From JAZDRH01 sp047470865 (GTDB lineage Bacteria > Pseudomonadota > Gammaproteobacteria > Pseudomonadales > Pseudomonadaceae), in contig NZ_JAZDRH010000002.1 of NCBI RefSeq assembly GCF_047470865.1, positions 1 to 64,000 on the forward strand: DNA of 64,000 bases, written 5' to 3'. The notes under the pieces were generated by a model. It was not told the origin of the DNA. It ran no database searches and saw only the letters and a program-made list of their open reading frames with translations. Shown here piece by piece: positions 52,448 through 61,372 of the stretch. Both the position numbers and the translations under genes were made by a program. How positions within the stretch are numbered: position 1 is the first letter of the stretch; each line of letters starts with the position of its first letter.

Positions 52448-52738
52448 ATGAGCTCATTTATATTCTGGATAATAATATTTAGTATTTTTGGTTTATATTC
52501 TGATAAAAAAAGGCGTAACTTTTATTACCATGAAAACCAAGATCCTGATTCGCCAAGTTTCGATACTAACTACATCCTCGCACCCAGCATGAATAATGAC
52601 ATTTTTAAATATATTACGGGTAAGAAAAAAACAGTAAATCAAACAAAAGAATTACGAACATTGAAAATACACTTTGTTATTTTCCACCTATTACTACTTA
52701 AAGTAGTCCATGCCGGTTATCTCTATCAACTAGGATAA
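52448..52738 (+). CDS. Hypothetical small protein
   Basis: A 96-residue frame with an N-terminal hydrophobic helix (SFIFWIIIFSIFGLY, residues 3-17), a charged middle (DSPSFDTNYILAP) and a second hydrophobic stretch near the end (IHFVIFHLLLLKVV). It could be a small membrane protein. There is no clear ribosome site and no recognised family, and the surrounding DNA is AT-rich, so it may be chance. Low confidence. Confidence 0.4.
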   Translation: MSSFIFWIIIFSIFGLYSDKKRRNFYYHENQDPDSPSFDTNYILAPSMNNDIFKYITGKKKTVNQTKELRTLKIHFVIFHLLLLKVVHAGYLYQLG

Positions 52739-52973
52739 CTAAACTCTTTTTCGCCTTTTAGAGTGGCGATATTCTAAAATACCTTCCGCCACTTAGCGAC
52801 TTTATGTGATACATATCACAATTTAATTCGACCTATGGACATCTAGCCTAGCAAGCGAGATAAATAGTTACGTCTAACCACAACAAAGACAGTACTTATG
52901 AGCTGCATCAAGCGTCTCTACTCATAAGTTTATACAGTAACGAAAATTCCTTTTCTTCTCCGTAACTCAATAT

Positions 52974-53633
52974 ATGCGTACCATCTCGCTATTGTTTTTA
53001 TTACTTTTCTCATCTCTAAGCTTAGCTACTGGCCCATCTTATGTTGAGGCGCAATTGAATCCTTTAGCACTAAATGCACAAGGTGCTATTTTGTATAAGT
53101 TTTTTACCACCACCAACAGTAGCGGAGGGCATTATCTACAGCCCGTTCAGTATGGTGTGGGAGTATTTCAAGACGGTAGTTTTCATCAACTAAAAGAAAC
53201 TCAATTAAACACCAATACACTAACAGACCCTGAAGAAGCCTTTTATTTAGCACAAAATGCAGCCTTGTCTACATGGTTTGATGCCCGTTGCAGCCAAGAC
53301 GATCTATTCACTGATTTTAAAACCTGCAATTTAGCACCATACAGTGTTAAACAAGCAATGAGCGTAAAAGCCTTTAAAGCTAAATATGCTATCGACTTAC
53401 ACCAAGCCAAGTTACATAGCTTGATGCCTGCCAAATTCTATGCAGCAAATGAGGATAGCACCCTTTTTGTAGATTATGACTTTGGAAAAATGTTAGTTTT
53501 GCACTTTAAGCAAGAGTGCTCTCTAGAAGAAAACCAAGCACAGATGATGGTTATTAATAAGCCCTTAAGTGATCATATGGAGGAAGAAATTACCTATGAT
53601 TGCGGGACAGTATCCGCCATTGTGTACAAGTAA
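52974..53633 (+). CDS. Secreted protein, function unknown
   Basis: A 219-residue protein with a signal peptide (MRTISLLFLLLFSSLSLA, cleavage after LSLA-T region) and a mature domain with four cysteines (Cys near 105, 117, 185 and 212) likely forming two disulfides. Segments such as YKFFTTTNSSGGHYLQPVQY and FFV-like strands suggest a beta-rich fold. No family recognised. It is alone on the plus strand before convergent gltD. Confidence 0.7.
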   Translation: MRTISLLFLLLFSSLSLATGPSYVEAQLNPLALNAQGAILYKFFTTTNSSGGHYLQPVQYGVGVFQDGSFHQLKETQLNTNTLTDPEEAFYLAQNAALSTWFDARCSQDDLFTDFKTCNLAPYSVKQAMSVKAFKAKYAIDLHQAKLHSLMPAKFYAANEDSTLFVDYDFGKMLVLHFKQECSLEENQAQMMVINKPLSDHMEEEITYDCGTVSAIVYK

Positions 53634-53649
53634 ATACACTGTTAAGCAT

Positions 53650-53702
53650 AAAGCGCCGCAATGAACTAACTTTTTTGGAGTCAGCTCACAAAGGCGCTTT
53701 AT
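53650..53702. terminator. Hairpin at the gltD end
   Basis: Arms AAAGCGCC (53650-53657) and GGCGCTTT (53693-53700) with a long 35-base loop containing T6. It lies between converging genes; the long loop makes it weaker than other terminators here. Confidence 0.55.
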
Positions 53703-53712
53703 TTATTCTTGC

Positions 53713-55134
53713 TTAAAGCCCTAGGTACTCTAAGATCCCTTCGGCTGCTTTTCGCCCTTCTGCAATAGCGGTTACAACTAAATCTGAGCCGCGCACCATA
53801 TCGCCGCCTGCAAAGATTTTTGGGTTGTTCGTTTGCATTAGATACTTGCCAAACTGATCAACCTTTACTCTGCCTTGTTCATCTAGCTCAATATGTTGCT
53901 GGCTAAACCAACTAGCTGGGCTTGGACGAAAACCAAAGGCTAGGACCACCACATCAGCTTGAATAACATGCTCACTGCCTTGTATTTCCACAGGCTTACG
54001 CCGACCTTTGGCGTCAGGCTCTGATAGTTGCGTTTCAATAAACTTAACCCCTGTCACCTGCTGAGTACCCTCAATAGCTAATGGCTGACGATTAAATAAG
54101 AACTCTACACCTTCTTCTTTGGCATTTTTTACTTCACGGCGTGATCCTGGCATGCTTGCAGCATCGCGACGATACACACAGGTTACTTGTTTAGCCCCCT
54201 GACGAATAGCAGTTCGCGTACAGTCCATTGCCGTATCACCGCCACCTAACACCACCACCTTTTTATCTTTAAAGTCGATAAACTGGTTTTTATCAGCAAC
54301 AAAGCCTTGCTGGTAATTTGTATTGGCAATCAAATAATCCAGCGCGTTATAAACACCTTGTAATTGCTCGCCAGCAAAACCACCCTGCATGGCGTTGTAA
54401 GTTCCCATTCCAATAAATACAGCGTCATATTCAGCAAGTAACTGCCCTATCTGTACGTCCTTACCAATTTCCGTATTGAGTTTAAACTCAACGCCCATTT
54501 GCTGAAAAATAGTGCGGCGACGTTGCATAACAGATTTTTCTAATTTGAACTCTGGAATCCCAAAGGTGAGCAAACCACCAATTTCAGGATGCTTATCAAA
54601 AACCACTGGGGTAACACCGTTACGCACCAAAATATCAGCACAACCTAAACCGGCTGGACCTGCGCCTATCACTGCCACTTTTTTATTGGTTTTACTCACC
54701 TGTGACATATCTGGTTGCCAGCCCTGAGCCAGTGCTTGCTCGGTGATATACTTCTCTATTGAGCCAATAGTCACAGCACCAAAGCCTGTTTCATTGAGAG
54801 TACAAGCACCTTCACAGAGTCGGTCTTGCGGGCAAACCCGTCCACAAACCTCAGGCAAGGTATTGGTTTGATGCGCCAGCTCAGCTGCTTCAACCACTTT
54901 TCCTTCTGTCGCCAAACGTAACCAATCAGGAATATAGTTATGCAATGGACATTTCCACTCACAGTAAGGATTACCACAGGCTAAACAACGTTCAGCCTGC
55001 TCACTTGCTTGTTCGGGTTTGAGCAAATCGTAAATTTCAATAAATTGTTGCTTACGTTGGCGCAGCATTTTTTTACGTGGATCATTACGGGCGACTTCTA
55101 AAAACTGGAAGTCGTTGTGTTCAACTGGGTTCAT
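53713..55134 (-). CDS. gltD: Glutamate synthase [NADPH] small subunit
   Basis: A 473-residue FAD/NADPH subunit that passes electrons to GltB for glutamate formation. The N-terminal Fe-S cysteines are in CLACGNPYCEWKCPLHNY and the CGRVCPQDRLCEGAC stretch. FAD and NADPH sites are AVIGAGPAGLGCADILV and VVLGGGDTAMDCTRTA. The ATG at 55134 with GAGG 8 bases ahead is preferred to the GTG two codons earlier. It lies 32 bases after gltB. Confidence 0.97.
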   Translation of the reverse strand: MNPVEHNDFQFLEVARNDPRKKMLRQRKQQFIEIYDLLKPEQASEQAERCLACGNPYCEWKCPLHNYIPDWLRLATEGKVVEAAELAHQTNTLPEVCGRVCPQDRLCEGACTLNETGFGAVTIGSIEKYITEQALAQGWQPDMSQVSKTNKKVAVIGAGPAGLGCADILVRNGVTPVVFDKHPEIGGLLTFGIPEFKLEKSVMQRRRTIFQQMGVEFKLNTEIGKDVQIGQLLAEYDAVFIGMGTYNAMQGGFAGEQLQGVYNALDYLIANTNYQQGFVADKNQFIDFKDKKVVVLGGGDTAMDCTRTAIRQGAKQVTCVYRRDAASMPGSRREVKNAKEEGVEFLFNRQPLAIEGTQQVTGVKFIETQLSEPDAKGRRKPVEIQGSEHVIQADVVVLAFGFRPSPASWFSQQHIELDEQGRVKVDQFGKYLMQTNNPKIFAGGDMVRGSDLVVTAIAEGRKAAEGILEYLGL

Positions 55135-55166
55135 AATCACTACCTCAAAAAGTAAATAACAACGAC

Positions 55167-58100
55167 TTATTGCGGGTCAAAACACATGCTGCTAAGCAAG
55201 GATTTCAAACTGGCGGCTTTAGGTTTTACCAGCCAGAAATGGCGATAATGATCATCAATATTGCTTAGCATGTGCTGTGCATAACAACTCTGGGTATGCA
55301 GGATATATTCCTGTAACACACTGACTAAATAAGTGCGATGACGCTCCATGTCCTCACCGCTAATGCGAAATAGCTCTACTAGCTCATGATTGACTCGGTC
55401 AAAAAAACCGTTATCTGCATCAAATACATAGGCAAAACCGCCGGTCATACCTGAGCCAAAGTTTTTGCCTGTACGCCCAAGTACGCAGACAAAACCACCT
55501 GTCATATATTCACAAGCATGATCACCAACACCCTCAACAACCGCATGTGCACCAGAGTTGCGCACAGCAAAACGCTCACCAGCGGTGCCGGCAATAAACA
55601 CACGCCCGCCTGTTGCGCCATACAAACACGTATTGCCAACAATGGCACTGTGTTGGCTAACTAACTGACTATCAGCACTTGGATAAATACTGATACAACC
55701 ACCGGCCATACCTTTGCCCACATAATCATTGGCATCACCTTGTAGATTGAGCTGCATGCCCGCCACATTCCAAACACCAAAGCTTTGTCCAGCACTACCT
55801 TTAAAGTTAAACGTAAGAGGAGCGCCTTCAAGCCCTTGGTTTCCATAATGACGCGCAATTTCTCCGCTAATGCGTCCACCAATAGAGCGGTCTAGATTAC
55901 TAATTTCAAAATTAAACGTAGCACTAGTTTTACTCTGGATAGCAGGCAGTGCTTTGTGCAACATATGCTCGGCCAACAATCTAGGTTCAGGCGCTACATT
56001 ACGCTCTGTTGTACAGTATTGTGGCGCGTTGGCGGCAACATGACTGCTGGACAGCAAATCTGTTAAGTCTAAGTGCTGTTGTTTAGCTGTAGTTCCAGGA
56101 AGTACCTGAAGTAGATCGGTACGACCAATTAAATCAACTAAATGACGCACACCCAACAGCGCCATCCATTCACGGGTTTCTTGAGCCACAAATTTAAAAT
56201 AGTTCATAACCATTTCCACTGTGCCTTGGAAGTGGTCATCGCGTAGCTGTTTATTTTGTGTTGCCACACCCGTTGCACAGTTATTTAAATGGCAAATACG
56301 CAAATATTTGCAACCTAAAGCAATCATAGGTGCAGTACCAAAACCAAAGCTTTCAGCACCTAAAATAGCGGCTTTAATCACATCCAAACCTGTTTTTAAA
56401 CCGCCATCTGTTTGCACCCGAACTCGATGGCGCAAACCATTGCCACGCAAGGTTTGCTGGACTTCAGATAAGCCTAGCTCCCACGGACTGCCTGCATATT
56501 TAATTGAAGTTAAAGGAGAAGCCCCAGTGCCACCGTCATAACCGGAAATAGTAATTAAATCGGCATAGGCTTTAGCAACGCCTGCTGCAATAGTGCCTAC
56601 TCCAGGTTCAGCCACTAATTTCACTGAAATTAGTGCCTGTGGATTAACTTCTTTTAAGTCGTGAATTAGCTGTGCTAGGTCCTCTATTGAGTAAATATCA
56701 TGGTGTGGCGGTGGGGAAATTAAGGTCACACCTGGGACGGCATAGCGTAAGCGAGCAATCAGTTCATTTACTTTACCGCCAGGTAATTGCCCGCCCTCAC
56801 CCGGTTTTGCACCCTGCGCTACTTTAATTTGTAACACCTGAGCATTAACCAAATACTCGGCTGTGACACCAAAACGCCCCGTAGCCACTTGTTTAATTTT
56901 TGAGCTTTTTTCTGTGCCATAGCGTGCAGGATCTTCACCGCCTTCTCCTGAGTTAGAGCGCGCACCTAAACGATTCATCGCCACGGCAATAGCTTCGTGT
57001 GCTTCTGGTGATAAAGCACCTAAAGAAATACCTGCCGAATCGAAACGCGGTAATAGGCTTTCCAGCGGTTCAACCTCATCCAATGCCAAGGCCTTTGCCG
57101 CTAAACGCAGTTGCAAAAGATCACGTAAGGTTGCTACAGGGCGGTTATCCACGGTAGCGCTAAACTGCTTAAATAATTCATAATTGCCTTGTTGCACTGC
57201 GGCTTGTAGCGTACGCACAACATCAGGGTTAAATGCATGGTACTCACCCCCATGTACATATTTGAGTAATCCACCTTGGCTTAACGCTTTACGCGCGCTC
57301 CATGCCAGCTCCGCTAAGTGCTGCTGATCTTCTTGGAGATGCGCAAAACTTGCACCTGCAATACGGCTACGCATGCCTTTAAAACAAAGATTAACAACAG
57401 CCTCATCTAAACCTATTAACTCAAATAGCTGAGCCCCACGATAAGACGCAATAGTGGCAATTCCCATTTTCGAAATAATCTTTAACAGCCCTTTCGCAAT
57501 GCCTTTTCGATAGGACAAAAAGGCATCACTAATACTGCTCTCTAAACGCTGTTCGCTAATCAAAGCAGCCAGCACTTCATAGGCTAAATAGGGATAAACA
57601 GCACTCGCACCGCAGCCAATCAAGACTGCAAAATGATGCGGATCTCGCGCGGTAGCTGTTTCTACTAAAATATTACAGTCACTGCGTAAGCCTTGTTGTA
57701 CTAAGTGCTGATGCACTGCGCCAACAGCCAAAGCAGCATGGGCGGGTAATTTGCCATGACTGATATTTCTATCCGTTAATACCAGCATCACACTACCAGC
57801 CCGCACGGCTGTTTCTGCTTGATGGCAGATCGTTTGTAAAGCTTGTTCTAAACTTGTGTTTTCAGGATAGTTAAGATTGATAAAGGCGCGTTCGTAACCT
57901 GCTTTATCTAGCTGTAATAAATAATCCCATTTGCGTGGTGAGAGAATAGGTGTGTTAAGCACGACTCGATTGGCATGTTCAGCTGTTTCCTCAAAGAGAT
58001 TATATTCACGCCCTAGTACAGTTTCTAAAGACATCACTATGCGTTCACGTAGCGGGTCAATGGGTGGGTTAGTTACCTGGGCAAACATTTGGCGAAAATA

Positions 58101-59612
58101 ATCGTACAGGCTGCGCACATTACTGGATAACACGGCCATTGGAGTGTCATCGCCCATAGATCCTACAGCTTCTTGCCCTAGCTGCGCCAACGGGCGCAAA
58201 ACTTGCTCACGCTCCTCATACGAAACATTAAACATCTTCATATATTGATGAAGCTGCTGGGTGTTATAACTAGCGCTACCATAGCTTTCATCCATGCTTG
58301 CTTGTACACGCAACAGATTTTCACGCAGCCATTGGCGATAGGGATGACGTGCTTGTAATTGTTGGTCAATGTCTTGGCTTGTTAAAATTTGTCCTGTTTG
58401 CGTATCTACTGCAAAAATCTCACCAGGCCCAACACGCCCTTTAGCTGTTACTTGATGCTCTTGATAATCCCAAACACCAACTTCTGAAGCCAAAGTAATG
58501 TAACCATTATCCGTAGTTACCCAACGCGCTGGGCGCAAACCATTGCGATCCAACAAACAAACGGCATAACGGCCTTCTGTAAGCACCACACCAGCAGGAC
58601 CATCCCATGCTTCCATATGCAATGAGTTGTACTCATAAAATGCTTTTAAATCTGCACTCAGTGTTTGCACGTTTTGCCATGCAGGCGGCAATAACATACG
58701 CAGCGCACGAAATAAATCCATGCCGCCTGTTACCAACAACTCCAGCATGTTATCCATGCTCGAAGAATCAGAGCCTGTCAAATTAACAATAGGGTTGATA
58801 TTGGCTAAACCAGGTAATAATGGGTTAGCAAATTTGTGACGACGCGCCACTGCCCATTGACGATTACCACTGATGGTATTGATTTCACCGTTATGTGCCA
58901 AAAAGCGAAATGGCTGTGCCAAGTGCCAACGCGGTAAGGTATTAGTCGAAAAACGTTGATGAAACACACAAATGGCACTATGTAAACGCGCATCAGCTAG
59001 GTCAGGATAAAATGCTGCCAGTTCCACAGGCTGCATTAAACCTTTATACACCACGTCTTTAGCAGACAAACTGCACACATAAAAATCACTATCAGTGGTC
59101 AATTGCTGTGCAGCCAAGCGTCGTGCAAGGAATAGTTTTACCGCAAACTCTTGTTCAGTAAACCCTGCACCTGAAACAAAAATCTGCTCAATCTGTGGCA
59201 AGTTCTGTTTTGCCAGATCGCCTAATACATCGGGATTAGTGGGCACAATACGCCAACCCACCACAGTTAAACCTTGCGCCAGCAACTGCTGCTGCAAAAC
59301 AATTTTAGCCTGCTCACGTAATTTTGTTTGCTGACTAAGAAAAACCATGCCCACCGCATAATTATCCGGCAAGTGCGTAGCAAAAAGTTCCGCCGCTAAA
59401 ATACGAAAAAACAAGTCGGGCTTTTGCAATAATAAGCCACAACCATCACCCGTTTTTCCATCTGCATTTAAACCACCTCGATGTGTCATACGTGCCAGTG
59501 CTGTAATAGCTGTTTGCACCAAATGATGGCTTGGCTGCCCATGCATATGAGCAATCAAACCAAAGCCACAGTTATCTTTAAATTCGTCTGGGCGATACAA
59601 ACCTTTATTCAT
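55167..59612 (-). CDS. gltB: Glutamate synthase [NADPH] large subunit
   Basis: A 1481-residue enzyme with three parts: an N-terminal glutamine amidotransferase (nucleophile Cys15 in FKDNCGFGLIAHM), a central and FMN-binding synthase region (GYDGGTGASPLTSIKYAG, with 3Fe-4S cysteines in ALGCKYLRICHLNNCATG), and a C-terminal beta-helix (GATGGRVFIAGTAGERFAVRN). It makes glutamate from glutamine and 2-oxoglutarate. The ATG at 59612 has a GAGG 8 bases ahead and gives the usual MNKGLYRPDEF start; an earlier frame start would add six residues. It ends before gltD in one operon. Confidence 0.97.
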   Translation of the reverse strand: MNKGLYRPDEFKDNCGFGLIAHMHGQPSHHLVQTAITALARMTHRGGLNADGKTGDGCGLLLQKPDLFFRILAAELFATHLPDNYAVGMVFLSQQTKLREQAKIVLQQQLLAQGLTVVGWRIVPTNPDVLGDLAKQNLPQIEQIFVSGAGFTEQEFAVKLFLARRLAAQQLTTDSDFYVCSLSAKDVVYKGLMQPVELAAFYPDLADARLHSAICVFHQRFSTNTLPRWHLAQPFRFLAHNGEINTISGNRQWAVARRHKFANPLLPGLANINPIVNLTGSDSSSMDNMLELLVTGGMDLFRALRMLLPPAWQNVQTLSADLKAFYEYNSLHMEAWDGPAGVVLTEGRYAVCLLDRNGLRPARWVTTDNGYITLASEVGVWDYQEHQVTAKGRVGPGEIFAVDTQTGQILTSQDIDQQLQARHPYRQWLRENLLRVQASMDESYGSASYNTQQLHQYMKMFNVSYEEREQVLRPLAQLGQEAVGSMGDDTPMAVLSSNVRSLYDYFRQMFAQVTNPPIDPLRERIVMSLETVLGREYNLFEETAEHANRVVLNTPILSPRKWDYLLQLDKAGYERAFINLNYPENTSLEQALQTICHQAETAVRAGSVMLVLTDRNISHGKLPAHAALAVGAVHQHLVQQGLRSDCNILVETATARDPHHFAVLIGCGASAVYPYLAYEVLAALISEQRLESSISDAFLSYRKGIAKGLLKIISKMGIATIASYRGAQLFELIGLDEAVVNLCFKGMRSRIAGASFAHLQEDQQHLAELAWSARKALSQGGLLKYVHGGEYHAFNPDVVRTLQAAVQQGNYELFKQFSATVDNRPVATLRDLLQLRLAAKALALDEVEPLESLLPRFDSAGISLGALSPEAHEAIAVAMNRLGARSNSGEGGEDPARYGTEKSSKIKQVATGRFGVTAEYLVNAQVLQIKVAQGAKPGEGGQLPGGKVNELIARLRYAVPGVTLISPPPHHDIYSIEDLAQLIHDLKEVNPQALISVKLVAEPGVGTIAAGVAKAYADLITISGYDGGTGASPLTSIKYAGSPWELGLSEVQQTLRGNGLRHRVRVQTDGGLKTGLDVIKAAILGAESFGFGTAPMIALGCKYLRICHLNNCATGVATQNKQLRDDHFQGTVEMVMNYFKFVAQETREWMALLGVRHLVDLIGRTDLLQVLPGTTAKQQHLDLTDLLSSSHVAANAPQYCTTERNVAPEPRLLAEHMLHKALPAIQSKTSATFNFEISNLDRSIGGRISGEIARHYGNQGLEGAPLTFNFKGSAGQSFGVWNVAGMQLNLQGDANDYVGKGMAGGCISIYPSADSQLVSQHSAIVGNTCLYGATGGRVFIAGTAGERFAVRNSGAHAVVEGVGDHACEYMTGGFVCVLGRTGKNFGSGMTGGFAYVFDADNGFFDRVNHELVELFRISGEDMERHRTYLVSVLQEYILHTQSCYAQHMLSNIDDHYRHFWLVKPKAASLKSLLSSMCFDPQ

Positions 59613-59860
59613 CAGGGCATCCTCAAGCATTAAGCAGGCTATTTTTCTATACTTTGTTTATTGCAAGCAGCATGCCAACCTTGAATGCCCCTAAAAATAC
59701 AGCCTAGCGCTTTTTTGGAGCATACAATCCACAATAATTGCACTTTCTTAGTGCGTTTATGCACCAAAATAATGCAGAACACTTATGCTGAAAATTCTGT
59801 TTTGAAAAAAACATTCTGAGATGAGGTAAACTAATATTTTATTTTGACTGTTTAACCACC

Positions 59861-60325
59861 ATGTTTAATATCATTTTGTTCGAACCAGAAATACCACCCA
59901 ACACTGGCAATATTATTCGTCTATGCGCTAATACGGGCTGCGCCTTGCACCTTGTTGAACCACTAGGTTTTCGTTTAGAGGACAAGCAACTGCGCCGCGC
60001 AGGACTGGATTATCGTGAATTTGCCGAAGTTAAAGTGCACGCTAATTTAGACGCTTGCCTTGCACAGCTTGGCGAAACGCGTTTATTTGCATTTAGTACT
60101 AAAGCCAGTCATTCCTACGCAGATGTACAGTATCAAGTAGGGGATAGCTTTATCTTTGGCCCAGAAACCCGCGGTTTACCTCAAGAGGTGCGCGACAGTA
60201 TTCCCCACGAACAGCTAGTGCGCTTACCTATGTTAGAAGGCTCTCGCAGTTTGAACTTATCCAACAGTGTAGCTATTGCAGTGTATGAAGCTTGGCGCCA
60301 GCATGGTTTTGGTAGTCATCCTTAA
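59861..60325 (+). CDS. trmL: tRNA (cytidine34/uridine34-2'-O)-methyltransferase TrmL
   Basis: A 154-residue SPOUT-knot methyltransferase (YibK) that modifies the wobble base of tRNA-Leu. Motif 1 EPEIPPNTGNIIRLCANTGC, the FIFGPETRGLP loop and the knot SRSLNLSNSVAIAVYEAWRQ are diagnostic. It diverges from gltB with 248 bases between them and ends at a terminator. Confidence 0.96.
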   Translation: MFNIILFEPEIPPNTGNIIRLCANTGCALHLVEPLGFRLEDKQLRRAGLDYREFAEVKVHANLDACLAQLGETRLFAFSTKASHSYADVQYQVGDSFIFGPETRGLPQEVRDSIPHEQLVRLPMLEGSRSLNLSNSVAIAVYEAWRQHGFGSHP

Positions 60326-60333
60326 TATAAAGA

Positions 60334-60366
60334 GCCCCAGTAATTATAAAATAGCTGGGGCATTTA
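60334..60366 (+). terminator. Terminator after trmL
   Basis: Arms GCCCCAG / CTGGGGC (60334-60340, 60355-60361) with a 14-base loop and an AT-rich tail. The rest of 60370-60602 is AT-rich intergenic DNA with nothing recognised. Confidence 0.75.
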
Positions 60367-60602
60367 AAGTAATTCTTTTAATTTTTCATTTATTTAATAT
60401 TAGTAACAGCCCGCCCCTTGGAAAGCCTGCTAAATACTTTTAAGTAAATTTACTTCTAAAATTGCTTAACAAAAGCTGAATAACATATTATAAATTTAAT
60501 ATATTGTTATGTATTTCATTAAGTATAACAATTAACCGTTAGACCAGATTAAACCTATCGATTTTGATGCGTTTTGCCAACTAAATCACATTAGATTCTC
60601 AT

Positions 60603-61315
60603 ATGAAAAAGCTTGTTATTATTTCAATGCTATTTGTCGCCTCAACCTCTACTGCCTTTGCTGAAGAGTTTAATCAATACATATCTGCGAAAGGCGCTCT
60701 TGTTAATATCAGTAGTGATTTTAAAACCAATACGGCTTACCACTATAAAAAACAATGTTTCCAATATGGGTGCCTCTACCAATGCCAAAGATACAGTTAT
60801 AGGTATGCGTTTAGCATACGGTCTGGCTTTCCCTGCTCCTAATGGAAAAAATCGTGCTGAACTTGAGTATAGCCGGAATGAAAAAGCCAAAGATTTCTCT
60901 TGGACTACAGTCAAGCTTGGTAAAAAAGCAGAAAGTACTTTTAAGTACAATGTTAAAACCAGCATCCAGAACACATGGATGGTTAACGATTATTATAACT
61001 TTGATACCCAAACATTATTTACACCTTACGTAACAGCAAACCAAAGTGACATTAGAAGGTGCAGGCAAAGGCTCGATCCCTGTCAACAATAAAACAACAG
61101 ATAACAATATTGCATGGAATCTAGGTTTAGGCGTTGCTTATGCTGTTACATCAAAGCTGTCTTTAGATGTAGGCTACAAGTACACTAACTATGGTGAAAT
61201 AAAAACTAAGCATGTTGATGTAGGCTCACAAGGTTTTGCGGGTAACTTTGTTGACACAATGAAAGCTAAAGTAACCTCTCAAGAACTAACGGCTGGCGTG
61301 CGTTATCAGTTTTAG
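60603..61315 (+). pseudogene. Broken opacity/OMP beta-barrel-like gene
   Basis: Reading across two breaks yields a full outer-membrane barrel: signal peptide MKKLVIISMLFVASTSTAFA, a middle (RLAYGLAFPAPNGKNRAELE then YSRNEKAKDFSW) and a porin-like end (NIAWNLGLGVAYAVTSKLSL, YTNYGEIKTK, LTAGVRYQF with terminal Phe), which resembles the opacity/OMP_b-brl family. The frame is lost in the A tract at 60747-60752 and again at 61042-61049. Neither break creates an intact shorter frame with a signal and C-terminus, so the gene is probably inactive or the sequence has indel errors. Confidence 0.8.
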
Positions 61316-61326
61316 TCACTAAAGCA

Positions 61327-61357
61327 CAAAACGCCGAGCATTTAGCTCGGCGTTTTT
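61327..61357. terminator. Bidirectional terminator between OMP remnant and aceF
   Basis: A perfect 9-bp stem ACGCCGAGC / GCTCGGCGT (61331-61339, 61345-61353) with a 5-base loop and A/T flanks on both sides. It ends both transcripts. Confidence 0.9.
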
Positions 61358-61372
61358 GTTTATTATAAAAAG

